From Polyangiaceae bacterium (lineage in GTDB: Bacteria > Myxococcota_A > Polyangia > Polyangiales > Polyangiaceae), in assembly GCA_029261965.1 (NCBI GenBank), contig JAJDAH010000437.1, positions 1 through 37,366 on the forward strand: a stretch of DNA of 37,366 bases. The letters are read 5' to 3'. Both the position numbers and the translations under genes were made by a program. Within the stretch, counting starts at the first letter, position 1. Each line of letters begins with the position of its first letter. Below are positions 14,769-22,220 of this stretch, in pieces. A model generated the notes under the pieces. It ran no database searches, had not been told where the DNA came from, and saw only the letters and a program-made list of their open reading frames with translations.

Positions 14769-15737
14769 TCAGATCCGTTCGCCGTCGGGGCCCATCCATT
14801 CGCCGATGCCCCGCTTCTTGCAGATGTAGTGGTGTCGTTTGGCGTCCTCTGCGGAGGTGATCACGTACTTCTGAGCTTGACCAGCTAGCGTGCCGAGGAT
14901 CAGTGGCTCTCGGTGCATGCCACGAAACGGTCCACCGAACACGCCGGCGAGGTTCTCCTGGTGCGACTTGATGACTTCGTCGCGGTCGTCGATCTCCGCG
15001 GTGGTCACTCCGCCATGATATTGGTGAAACGTGCCTTCTCCCGCCAGCACGATGAGCCTGCTCTCGGGAAGTCGGGCAAGCGCGTGATAGATGTAGATGT
15101 TCACGCTGCCACCGCCGGGAAGGTTGAAGCGCTCGTCGGCGCAGCCAATCTTCTCGAAGCTCGTCGACTTGCAGAATAGGCAATTGGATTCGAGAAACCG
15201 ACCGAAGAACCCTTTCGGGTTCGCGCCGCTGAAGCAGCAGATGTCGAACAGATCGTAACCGTTGTTCTTCCAATCAATCGTCGCCAGCAGGATCTGCTCT
15301 GTTTTCTCGTCGTAGCCGGCGGTCTGGTTGAAGTGATGCTCTTTTTTGCCTAGGTGGTAGCCGGGCACGATCACGAGAGGGTTGTCCGCGAGTTTCTTCG
15401 CAAGTAGCGCGTGCTCGATGACTCGCGGCGAGACCATGCGCGCCCCATCGACGATGAGCCCTACGTAGTCGGCCGCACATTGTGCAAACCCGAAGTTCAG
15501 CGAGGGCACCGGGGAGGGGCTGGGCTCCTTACGGTAAAAGTAGCGAATGTTGCCCCCTGCTGCGGTCGCTCGTTCTTCGCCGAGCTCGTCGTCGGAATCG
15601 TTCTCGACGGCGATGATCTCGTAGTCCACCTCCTCCACGTTCCTTTGGAACTGGGTGGACAGGCTGTAGAGCGTGTTCTCGGCCTGGCGAGACATACGAT
15701 AGAAGGTCACGACGACCGAAAGCTTGGTTTGGCTCAT
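14769..15737 (-). CDS. family 2-type glycosyltransferase
   Basis: The product is 322 residues from ATG 15737. It starts Lys-Leu-Ser-Val-Val-Val-Thr-Phe-Tyr (5-13), the first beta strand of a GT-A Rossmann fold, then Ala-Val-Glu-Asn-Asp-Ser (about 43-48) and Tyr-Val-Gly-Leu-Ile-Val-Asp-Gly-Ala at about 90-98. There the usual Asp-x-Asp metal motif appears as Asp-Gly-Ala. The C-terminal part contains Cys-Cys-Phe-Ser-Gly-Ala-Asn-Pro and Phe-His-Gln-Tyr-His-Gly-Gly. It probably transfers a sugar to a glycan or lipid acceptor in the cytoplasm. Its ATG overlaps the TGA of the upstream sulfotransferase (ATGA), so the two are translationally coupled and probably act on the same product. Confidence 0.78.
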   Translation of the reverse strand: MSQTKLSVVVTFYRMSRQAENTLYSLSTQFQRNVEEVDYEIIAVENDSDDELGEERATAAGGNIRYFYRKEPSPSPVPSLNFGFAQCAADYVGLIVDGARMVSPRVIEHALLAKKLADNPLVIVPGYHLGKKEHHFNQTAGYDEKTEQILLATIDWKNNGYDLFDICCFSGANPKGFFGRFLESNCLFCKSTSFEKIGCADERFNLPGGGSVNIYIYHALARLPESRLIVLAGEGTFHQYHGGVTTAEIDDRDEVIKSHQENLAGVFGGPFRGMHREPLILGTLAGQAQKYVITSAEDAKRHHYICKKRGIGEWMGPDGERI

Positions 15738-16534
15738 CGGGCGGCGCCCCCATCAGGTGAGAGGTCGAAGACGGTCCGGTTCGCCGCTTTCTGGCGCGCT
15801 TCGAAAACGCGGGTCGCGTGCTCGAAGAAGCGAACGTCGTATTCGAGGTCGTTTCGCATTCGTTTACGCAGCGAGTCGGGGACTGCCGCCTGTTCCCGCG
15901 GCGCGTCGTGCCAGTGCACGACCCTCTTGAACTTCCAACCGAAGGCTCTCTCGAGATCGTGAGCGAACGTGGGGAACTCGCGGGTGAGACCAAGAACGTC
16001 GAGGGATTCCAGGTTCTCTTGGGCGCGCTTCAACCGTTCTTCGTCCCAGTCGAAGGTTCGATTCATCAGGCTCGGCGCGTCGTCGCTTTCATCGAACACG
16101 AAGGCGCGGGCCTGCAGATTGTACAAGTAGTCGTCGAAGATCTGCTTGTCCTCGTACAGCTCTTCGAAGGGACGATTGGGATGGTCGTCACGCTGGATGT
16201 GGCGCAAGTGAGACGCGGCACGATCCACCGGGTCCCGCAGCAGGCTGAACGTGATGAGGGGAGGTGGGTGAATCTGGTAGGCCAGGAACGGATAGTGTGC
16301 GGCGATGACCCGGATCGGGGCCAGATCTCGCGGGATCTTGTCCTTGAACCGATACGGATTGATCACGTGAAACACCAGGCGAGCCTGCTCGTCCGCGTCG
16401 GGCATGTACGGCGCCAACTCGTGCGGTTGCAGAACACTCTCGAGGAGCATTCCGCGGAGCGATGTGCCGCCCGTCTTCATGACGTGGCAGAACCAACCGA
16501 CGGGTTGCCGCTCCGATGGGTCCACTCCTCGCAT
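15734..16534 (-). CDS. sulfotransferase
   Basis: The product is 266 residues from ATG 16534; an in-frame GTG at 16543 adds three residues. The 5'-phosphosulfate-binding loop is His-Val-Met-Lys20-Thr-Gly-Gly-Thr-Ser (18-25), and the 3'-phosphate motif is Leu-Arg100-Asp-Pro-Val-Asp-Arg-Ala-Ala-Ser108. Both are diagnostic of PAPS-dependent sulfotransferases. No membrane segment is visible, so the enzyme is cytoplasmic. It would move sulfate from PAPS to a hydroxyl of a sugar or small molecule. It is coupled to the glycosyltransferase gene by a 4-bp overlap and paralogous to the sulfotransferase at 17503. No PAPS synthesis genes lie in the window. Confidence 0.85.
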   Translation of the reverse strand: MRGVDPSERQPVGWFCHVMKTGGTSLRGMLLESVLQPHELAPYMPDADEQARLVFHVINPYRFKDKIPRDLAPIRVIAAHYPFLAYQIHPPPLITFSLLRDPVDRAASHLRHIQRDDHPNRPFEELYEDKQIFDDYLYNLQARAFVFDESDDAPSLMNRTFDWDEERLKRAQENLESLDVLGLTREFPTFAHDLERAFGWKFKRVVHWHDAPREQAAVPDSLRKRMRNDLEYDVRFFEHATRVFEARQKAANRTVFDLSPDGGAAR

Positions 16535-16604
16535 ATACCACACGACTCGTGCACGCGAGCGCCGCTCGGCGGGCCCCCGGGGAGCCGCGTGTTAGGGTCT
16601 CGAA

Positions 16605-17438
16605 GTGGTTGGCGAGCGGTACGTCGAGCTCCTGAAGCGTTCGATCCTCGGGGCCCTCGACGAGGACAACCAGCTTCGGGTTTGGTACCTCCGGCGCTGC
16701 CTGACCGAACGGGCGTTCTACGATCCCCGGACGCTCTACGCCATCCGGCAGCACGCGCCGGATGCGGCCGCGCGGTTCCTGGGTTCCAACGAGAAGGGTA
16801 TGCCCTACGAGTGGGATCTGGACCAGCTGCCCTTCACGCTGAGCATGTCCGGTCGCGCACGCGTCGAGAGCTTGGAGCAGTGCGTGCGGGATGTGATTCG
16901 TGACGAAGTCCCCGGGGACTTCATCGAATGTGGAGTCTGGCGAGGCGGCATGGCGATTCTCATGCGCGGTTTGCTCGAGGTGCTGGGAGACGGGGGCCGC
17001 ACGGTGTGGGTGGCAGATTCCTTCGAGGGACTGCCGGCGCCGCGAGCGGAACCCGACAACGCGTCGGGCGTCGACCTGAGCAAGCAGGTCGTCCCGTCAT
17101 TGGCCGTCGACGCCGAAACGGTCCGTCGTAACTTCGCCAATCACGGGCTTCTGGACGATCGAGTTCGGTTTCTCGAAGGCTGGTTCGCGGATACGTTGCC
17201 CGCGGCACCCATCGACCAGCTAGCGCTGCTGCGTGCGGATGGCGACATGTACTCGTCCACGGTGGACATCTTGAGCTCGCTCTACGACAAGGTTTCGCCG
17301 GGTGGAGTGATCATCATCGACGACTATGCTCTGCCGGCTTGTCGCGTGGCGGTCGACGAGTTCCTTCAGCAGCGCGGGTTGAGACCTACGCTCGTCGAAG
17401 TCGATTGGGCGTGCGTCTACTGGCGCAAAGGAGCGTGA
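16605..17438 (+). CDS. TylF/MycF-family O-methyltransferase
   Basis: The product is 277 residues from GTG 16605, with AGGG at 16594-16597 as a plausible ribosome binding site. It is closely similar to the product at 13874 along its whole length: Leu-Leu-Lys-Arg-Ser-Ile-Leu-Gly near the start, Met-Ser-Gly-Arg, Gly-Asp-Phe-Ile-Glu-Cys-Gly-Val-Trp-Arg-Gly-Gly (104-115), Ala-Asp-Ser-Phe-Glu-Gly-Leu-Pro (137-144). Unlike that paralogue it has an intact metal site: Asp212-Gly-Asp214-Met-Tyr-Ser-Ser-Thr and Asp239-Asp240-Tyr. It is therefore the likely active sugar or small-molecule O-methyltransferase. It is followed after 64 bp by a sulfotransferase on the same strand and is divergent from the other sulfotransferase. 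Confidence 0.88.
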   Translation: MVGERYVELLKRSILGALDEDNQLRVWYLRRCLTERAFYDPRTLYAIRQHAPDAAARFLGSNEKGMPYEWDLDQLPFTLSMSGRARVESLEQCVRDVIRDEVPGDFIECGVWRGGMAILMRGLLEVLGDGGRTVWVADSFEGLPAPRAEPDNASGVDLSKQVVPSLAVDAETVRRNFANHGLLDDRVRFLEGWFADTLPAAPIDQLALLRADGDMYSSTVDILSSLYDKVSPGGVIIIDDYALPACRVAVDEFLQQRGLRPTLVEVDWACVYWRKGA

Positions 17439-17502
17439 TGGCCCGCAGTTTTCTTCGAAGCGGTCGGCGAATCATGACGATCTCCGGTTTGCGGACCAGC
17501 TA

Positions 17503-18219
17503 GTGGACTCGTCCGGCGAAAACCGACCGTATTTCTTCGTTCACATCATGAAAGTGGGAGGCGGGTCCTTCAAGCAGATGGTCCGGGAACGCATCTTCCC
17601 CGGGGTGGCGTTTTATCCCGGACCCCAGGACGAACCGCCGCTCGAGGCCAACTTGTCGCCAGATCTTCTCGCTTCACTCACACCCGAACGGCGGGCCCAG
17701 ATTCGTTTCTATTCTGGTCACTTCCCGCTCGCCGCCCGGTCGTTGATTACTCCCGCTCCCAGGGTGCTCACTCTGTTTCGCCACCCGGTCGATCGAGCGA
17801 TTTCGTACCTCAAGATGCATCGGCGAGATCGCGCCCTCCAGGCGCCGCTCGAAGCCATCTACGACGACCCCGTTCAGTTCCACGGGTTCATCAGCAACCA
17901 TCAGGTGAAGGTATTGTCGGCGGCGACTCTCGACGAGCTGCCGCGAAGCTTCGCGCGGCGAGACCAGGACCAGACTGACTTGGCTTTGGCGAAGGCGGCG
18001 GTCGAGACGCTCGAGTTTTTCGGTGTCCAGGAGCGATTCCAGGATTCGCTCCGTCGATGCGAGGCGATGTTCGGATGGGACCTCGGTGAGCCGGCACGAC
18101 GCAACCTCGGTGATGATTCGACCGCCACTCGAGCGTTGCGGAGCAGAATCGAATCCGACAACGCGCTCGACATGGACTTCTACGAGCATGTCCGGTCCGA
18201 GTTCGACGCCCGCGGTTAG
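17503..18219 (+). CDS. sulfotransferase
   Basis: The product is 238 residues from GTG 17503. Motifs are His-Ile-Met-Lys17-Val-Gly-Gly-Gly-Ser22 (5'-PSB loop) and Phe-Arg93-His-Pro-Val-Asp-Arg-Ala-Ile-Ser101 (3'-PB), plus a general base candidate in Ser-Gly-His73-Phe. It is shorter than, but clearly related to, the product at 15734. The two probably sulfate different positions of one compound, or related compounds. It follows the intact TylF-type methyltransferase gene and converges on the sulfatase gene with a 4-bp overlap of stop codons (TTAG). Confidence 0.82.
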   Translation: MDSSGENRPYFFVHIMKVGGGSFKQMVRERIFPGVAFYPGPQDEPPLEANLSPDLLASLTPERRAQIRFYSGHFPLAARSLITPAPRVLTLFRHPVDRAISYLKMHRRDRALQAPLEAIYDDPVQFHGFISNHQVKVLSAATLDELPRSFARRDQDQTDLALAKAAVETLEFFGVQERFQDSLRRCEAMFGWDLGEPARRNLGDDSTATRALRSRIESDNALDMDFYEHVRSEFDARG

Positions 18220-19631
18220 GTCGAGCCCATCGTGGGCTCAGCGGCGATCTCGACTCGGGGGCCCTGAAGGAGCTGAGCCATCATGGCGGCCCGCAGTTGC
18301 TCGAGCTCGACAATGAACCGTAGGTCTCCCGCTAGATTGTTCGTTTCTCTCGGATCTTCCGCCAGATTGAAGAGCATTTCCTCTTCGTGCTCGAGGTGCC
18401 GAAACAGCTTCCACTTCCCGCGCCTCACCATCGGGTACTCGGCGTTCGATGCCGTATGAACGAATCTCTCCGGAAGAACGTCGTCCCCGAAGTGTGGCAG
18501 GCAGCTCACCGTGTCGAAAACTGCATCGGGTGGCGCGACGCCCGCCAAATCCAAGCACGTGAGCGCGACGTCCGCGTTCTGGACCGGCGAATCGATGCGT
18601 CGCCCCGAAGGGATCCCGGCTCCATGGACGAAGAAGGGGACTCGCGCAAGCTCCTCGAAGGGGAGGAACGGTGTTTTCATCAACAAGCCTCGCCGCCCAT
18701 GAAAGTCGCCATGGTCGCTCGTGAAGAAGAAGACCGTCTTCTTCATGTCCAAGTGCGGTAGCAGCGCCCCGACACAATCGTCGATTTGGTGGATCAGGGC
18801 GCGCCGGTAGGTGAGAATTTTTCGGGTCAACGAGTCGCCGGCGCGCTCGACGGGAAGAAACCCGAATCCGCTTTCTATGAGTCTTGTCGCAACCGCAGGC
18901 AGGCCCACCGCACGATCGCGCTCGGTTTCGTAGGTGCAGTCGGCGGCGTCGTAGCGTTCGAGGTACTTTGGCGGGGGATCGAACGGCGCATGGGGCCGGG
19001 GAAAGGAGATCCACACCAGACGGGGTTTTTCCGTTCCGGCGGTCGACTGCAGGTACTCGACCGCTTCGCGCGTGATCCAAGAGAGCACGTGGGCCTCGAC
19101 CTCGTGCGGGAAGGGGTTGGCCGCCGGGACTCCTTGCCGTTCGCGAGATCGAAACAAGTGTGCTGATGGATCTTCGCCGATCTCGCGTCGGAACCACTCC
19201 GAGTAGTCGTCTTCGCCCCGCTGGGTGTGTAGCCCGAGGCCTTCGGCGAGACGCATGGTTTGGAAGCCGTGGTCCGCTCTGAGTGGGCTGAAGTGCCCCT
19301 TGCCGAACAACGCCGTGAGATACCCCGCGGCCCGGAGTGCACGAATGACCGTCCAGAATCCCTCGCGCAAAGGTCGTGCGGACGCCGAGGGATGCCGCGT
19401 GAGCTGCGGAGGTTTGTCACCGGGGAAATGTCCCGGAAGGAGTCCGGTCATGAGCGCACCGCGAGAAGGCGCGCAGGTGGTCGAGCAAGCGTAGGCGGTG
19501 TCGAAGATGGTCCCGGAGCGCGCCAACGCGTTCAGGTTCGGCGTGTCGTACTCGCGGTCATCGTACAGGCCGAGCTGGTCGTGCCGCTGCTGGTCCGTCA
19601 CGACCACGACGATGTCTGGTGTCGATGTCAC
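18216..19631 (-). CDS. type I sulfatase (formylglycine-dependent, C-x-P-x-R)
   Basis: The product is 471 residues from GTG 19631. The frame is open to 19910, but that would overlap the start of the glutaminase gene, and homology begins at Thr-Pro-Asp-Ile-Val-Val-Val-Val-Thr-Asp. The N-terminal Asp-x-Gln pair, the Cys-Ala-Pro-Ser-Arg formylglycine motif (about residue 51) and Ser-Asp-His-Gly-Asp-Phe (metal site, about 295) are all present. The Lys-Thr-Pro-Phe segment after them is like choline-sulfatase and phosphonate monoester hydrolase relatives. It hydrolyses a sulfate (or phosphonate) ester after Cys is converted to formylglycine by FGE or anSME, neither of which is in the window. No signal peptide is seen, so it appears cytoplasmic. 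It may reverse or edit the sulfation made by the two adjacent sulfotransferases. Confidence 0.87.
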   Translation of the reverse strand: MTSTPDIVVVVTDQQRHDQLGLYDDREYDTPNLNALARSGTIFDTAYACSTTCAPSRGALMTGLLPGHFPGDKPPQLTRHPSASARPLREGFWTVIRALRAAGYLTALFGKGHFSPLRADHGFQTMRLAEGLGLHTQRGEDDYSEWFRREIGEDPSAHLFRSRERQGVPAANPFPHEVEAHVLSWITREAVEYLQSTAGTEKPRLVWISFPRPHAPFDPPPKYLERYDAADCTYETERDRAVGLPAVATRLIESGFGFLPVERAGDSLTRKILTYRRALIHQIDDCVGALLPHLDMKKTVFFFTSDHGDFHGRRGLLMKTPFLPFEELARVPFFVHGAGIPSGRRIDSPVQNADVALTCLDLAGVAPPDAVFDTVSCLPHFGDDVLPERFVHTASNAEYPMVRRGKWKLFRHLEHEEEMLFNLAEDPRETNNLAGDLRFIVELEQLRAAMMAQLLQGPRVEIAAEPTMGST

Positions 19632-19727
19632 CCGAAGGGCCCCTGTTTCGTTCGTCTGTGCGTCGACTTCCGACGGTGTACCATGACCGGTTGAACCATG
19701 ACTTCCAAGCCCCGGACCTGAAAAAGA

Positions 19728-20681
19728 ATGTCCTCCCGAGAACGAATCCAAACGGTGCTCGACGAAGCGGTGAACGCGGCTCGCGACATCACGGACGGCG
19801 AGCCCGCGACCTACATTCCCGAACTTGCGAACGTTCCGTTGGAAAAGACGAGCGCGGCGGTACGGCTGGCGTCCGGTGGTGTGTTCGATTCGGGGGACGC
19901 GGGGGATCACGAGTTCACCCTTCAGAGCTCAGCGAAGCTACTGAGCTTGATCGGTTTGCTCGAAGAACTCGGACCGGACGAAGTGTTTCGGGTCGTGGGT
20001 CCCGAGCCGTCGGGTTCGAGCTTCGCTTCTTTGGCCCGCCTCGAAACCCACGGACCCTCGCCGGCGAATCCGCTCGTCAACGCCGGAGCCATCGCCCTTT
20101 GCGGTCGAATTCGCGGCACGCTGGAAGAGCGATTGAATTGGGTGCTGGCCTGGAGCGAGCAGCTCTACGGTCGCCGGCTTGGCGTCGACACGAAGGTGCT
20201 CGACTCGGAGCGGGCTACCGGTAATCGCAACCGCTCGATCGCGTACTTCCTCAAGAACAGCGAAGTGCTCACCGGGGACGTCGACGAGACTCTCGAGGTG
20301 TACTTCACGCTGTGCTCGCTTACCGCGACAGTGGTCGAAGCGTCGCACCTGCCCGCAGTCCTCGCCGCTCGTGGCATGAAGCCCGGCACCGACGAACGAG
20401 TGATCTCCGAAAGTACCGTCTCCGCGGTCGTCTCGCTGATGGCGACCTGCGGCATGTACGACGAGTCTGGCGCCTACCTTCTGGCCACCGGTCTTCCTGC
20501 AAAGAGCGGCGTCAGCGGTGTCATCGTGGCAGTGTCGCCGGGGCGTGCGGGCATCGCCGTCTCGAGCCCTCGCCTCAACGCCAAAGGGGGGAGCGTTCGC
20601 GGTCATGCAATGTTGCGCCACCTTTCCACGGTGCTTCGGTGGCACTTCGCGCTACGGACGACGGTAGCAAGCAACGGCTAG
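19728..20681 (+). CDS. glsA: glutaminase A-type glutaminase
   Basis: The product is 317 residues from ATG 19728, about the usual length of 300-320. It hydrolyses L-glutamine to glutamate and ammonia and belongs to the serine-dependent beta-lactamase-like glutaminase family. Motifs are Thr-Leu-Gln-Ser67-Ser-Ala-Lys70 (catalytic Ser-x-x-Lys; the canonical form is Gln-Ser-Ile-Ser-Lys), Asn-Pro-Leu-Val-Asn-Ala-Gly-Ala-Ile (about 116-124), an Arg/Asn-rich Asn-Arg-Asn-Arg-Ser block, and Gly-Leu-Pro-Ala-Lys-Ser-Gly-Val-Ser-Gly. The protein has no signal peptide and is cytoplasmic. It is divergent from the sulfatase and convergent with a PLP-dependent decarboxylase. The ribosome binding site is weak (AAAAAGA). 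Confidence 0.9.
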   Translation: MSSRERIQTVLDEAVNAARDITDGEPATYIPELANVPLEKTSAAVRLASGGVFDSGDAGDHEFTLQSSAKLLSLIGLLEELGPDEVFRVVGPEPSGSSFASLARLETHGPSPANPLVNAGAIALCGRIRGTLEERLNWVLAWSEQLYGRRLGVDTKVLDSERATGNRNRSIAYFLKNSEVLTGDVDETLEVYFTLCSLTATVVEASHLPAVLAARGMKPGTDERVISESTVSAVVSLMATCGMYDESGAYLLATGLPAKSGVSGVIVAVSPGRAGIAVSSPRLNAKGGSVRGHAMLRHLSTVLRWHFALRTTVASNG

Positions 20682-20695
20682 CTAGCTAGCTAGCT
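20677..20695. repeat. GCTA tetranucleotide repeat across the glutaminase stop
   Basis: GCTA is repeated four times and followed by GCT, covering the TAG stop of the glutaminase gene and the start of the 20-bp gap before the convergent decarboxylase gene. The tract is self-complementary (CTAG units) and CTAG is usually rare in such genomes. In-frame TAG appears at once, so slippage would barely change the glutaminase C-terminus. It may be a local fold or a replication artefact. Confidence 0.7.
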
Positions 20696-20701
20696 CGGTA
20701 T

Positions 20702-22117
20702 CTAGACGCGCTCGGCGTGGGCGCGGAGTATCGACTCGAGCGAGCGGTCGACGTCGGATTCGTCGGTCGACCAATTGGAGACGGAGATCCGCATGAGGTC
20801 CATGCCGTGCCACGTCGTTGCACTCATGAAACACGTGCCCTCGCGCTGCACGCGGGTGACGACTCGTCGGGTGTGAGCGTCGTCGTCTCCACCGTCGCTG
20901 AAGCGGACTAGCACCTGGTTCAGCACGACATCGTTCACCACGCTCACGCCGGGGGCGTCGTTCAGTCGGTCAGCGAAGCGAGATGCCATTCTGCAACACC
21001 GATCGACGAGTTCCTCCACCCCCTGGCGACCTAATTCGCGAATGGCGGCGTAGACCGCAAACCCCCGCGCGCGGCGCGACAGCTCTGGCGTCCAGTCCAC
21101 CGGGTTGCGATAGCCCTCGTCCGCGCCCTCCGGGAGGTAGGCCGCGCGAATCGACATCGAGGCGCGGTGCGCTTCGGGATGCGCAGTGAACGCGATTCCG
21201 CAGTCGTATGGCGTGTTGAGCCATTTGTGCGCGTCGGTCGCCCAAGAGTCCGCGCGCTCAATCCCCCTGCTGAGTGCTCTCTTGTCCGCGCTGGCCTGTG
21301 CCCACAGGCCGAAGGCTCCATCGACGTGAAGCCAAGTTCCCGAGCGTTGGTCGCGGTGCCGGTCGACGACGTCACAGATCTCGCTCATGGGGTCGATGGC
21401 GCCCGTGTTCACGTTCCCCGCTTGGGCGCAAACGATCGTAGGGCCCCGGGTTTCTTCGAGGAGCTGGGCGAGCGCGCCCGCTCGCATGCGACCCTGCTCG
21501 TCGGTATCGACGGCGACCGTCGAACGAGTGCCGAGGCCGATGTGACGAATCGACTTGGCCACGGTGTCATGCTGCTCCTGGCTCACGAGAACCGAGATCT
21601 TCGGTGCGCCTTGGAGACCGTCGACCTCCACGTCCCAGTCGTGGGCGGCGAGCACCGCGTGGCGCGCGGCGGTAAGGCAGACCGTGTTGGCGACCTGAGC
21701 TCCCGTGACGAGCGCGCCGGAGCAATGAGCGGGAAGCCCGAGCAGCTCGGTCAACCACCTCAACGCGACTTGCTCGACCATCGACGCGGCAGGGGTCGGT
21801 TCGGCCATGCCGGTGTTTTGCTCCCACGCGACGGTGAGCCAGTCCGCTGCGAGGGCCGCGGGATGGGAGCCGCCGATCACCCAGCCGAAGAACCGTCCAC
21901 TGGGCATGGCGGCAAGTCCGGGATCCGCGCCTCGCGCGAGCTCCTCGACGACCTTTAGAGCGGACAACCCCGTCTCGGGTACTGGACCGTCGAACGCGGC
22001 GAGCATTTGCTCGGGCGTGGCCCGTGCTCGGATGGGTCGATCCGCCAGGCTTTCCAGGTATTCCCGGGCCAATCGGCTCGTGAGATCCAAAAGTGGCTTC
22101 CAGTCGGTCTTGATCAT
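20702..22117 (-). CDS. PLP-dependent group II (aromatic L-amino acid-type) decarboxylase
   Basis: The product is 471 residues from ATG 22117. It is a fold-type I PLP enzyme of the pyridoxal-dependent decarboxylase family (aromatic amino acid, glutamate or histidine decarboxylases). Key residues are His183 (stacks on the cofactor), Asp266 in Leu-His-Val-Asp-Gly-Ala-Phe-Gly, and the Schiff-base Lys298 in Asp-Ala-His-Lys-Trp-Leu-Asn. N-terminal landmarks include Pro-Ser-Gly-Arg-Phe-Phe-Gly-Trp-Val and Trp-Glu-Gln-Asn-Thr. It resembles bacterial relatives of tryptophan/tyrosine decarboxylases. The substrate cannot be read from the sequence. It is convergent with glutaminase and divergent from the carotenoid oxygenase. 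Confidence 0.87.
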   Translation of the reverse strand: MIKTDWKPLLDLTSRLAREYLESLADRPIRARATPEQMLAAFDGPVPETGLSALKVVEELARGADPGLAAMPSGRFFGWVIGGSHPAALAADWLTVAWEQNTGMAEPTPAASMVEQVALRWLTELLGLPAHCSGALVTGAQVANTVCLTAARHAVLAAHDWDVEVDGLQGAPKISVLVSQEQHDTVAKSIRHIGLGTRSTVAVDTDEQGRMRAGALAQLLEETRGPTIVCAQAGNVNTGAIDPMSEICDVVDRHRDQRSGTWLHVDGAFGLWAQASADKRALSRGIERADSWATDAHKWLNTPYDCGIAFTAHPEAHRASMSIRAAYLPEGADEGYRNPVDWTPELSRRARGFAVYAAIRELGRQGVEELVDRCCRMASRFADRLNDAPGVSVVNDVVLNQVLVRFSDGGDDDAHTRRVVTRVQREGTCFMSATTWHGMDLMRISVSNWSTDESDVDRSLESILRAHAERV

Positions 22118-22220
22118 GCGGCTGGAGGAGCCTAGGGCCCGTTTGCGGGCGCGGGAAGCTGCGGCGGCGCGTGGCGCATCGCGTCTTGTCGAAAAGATAC
22201 CTACAGCGTATCGATCGGGG

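Noticed and set aside
19632-19910. N-terminal extension of the sulfatase frame
   Set aside because: It would overlap the first 60 codons of the glutaminase gene and encodes basic low-complexity sequence before the conserved sulfatase start.
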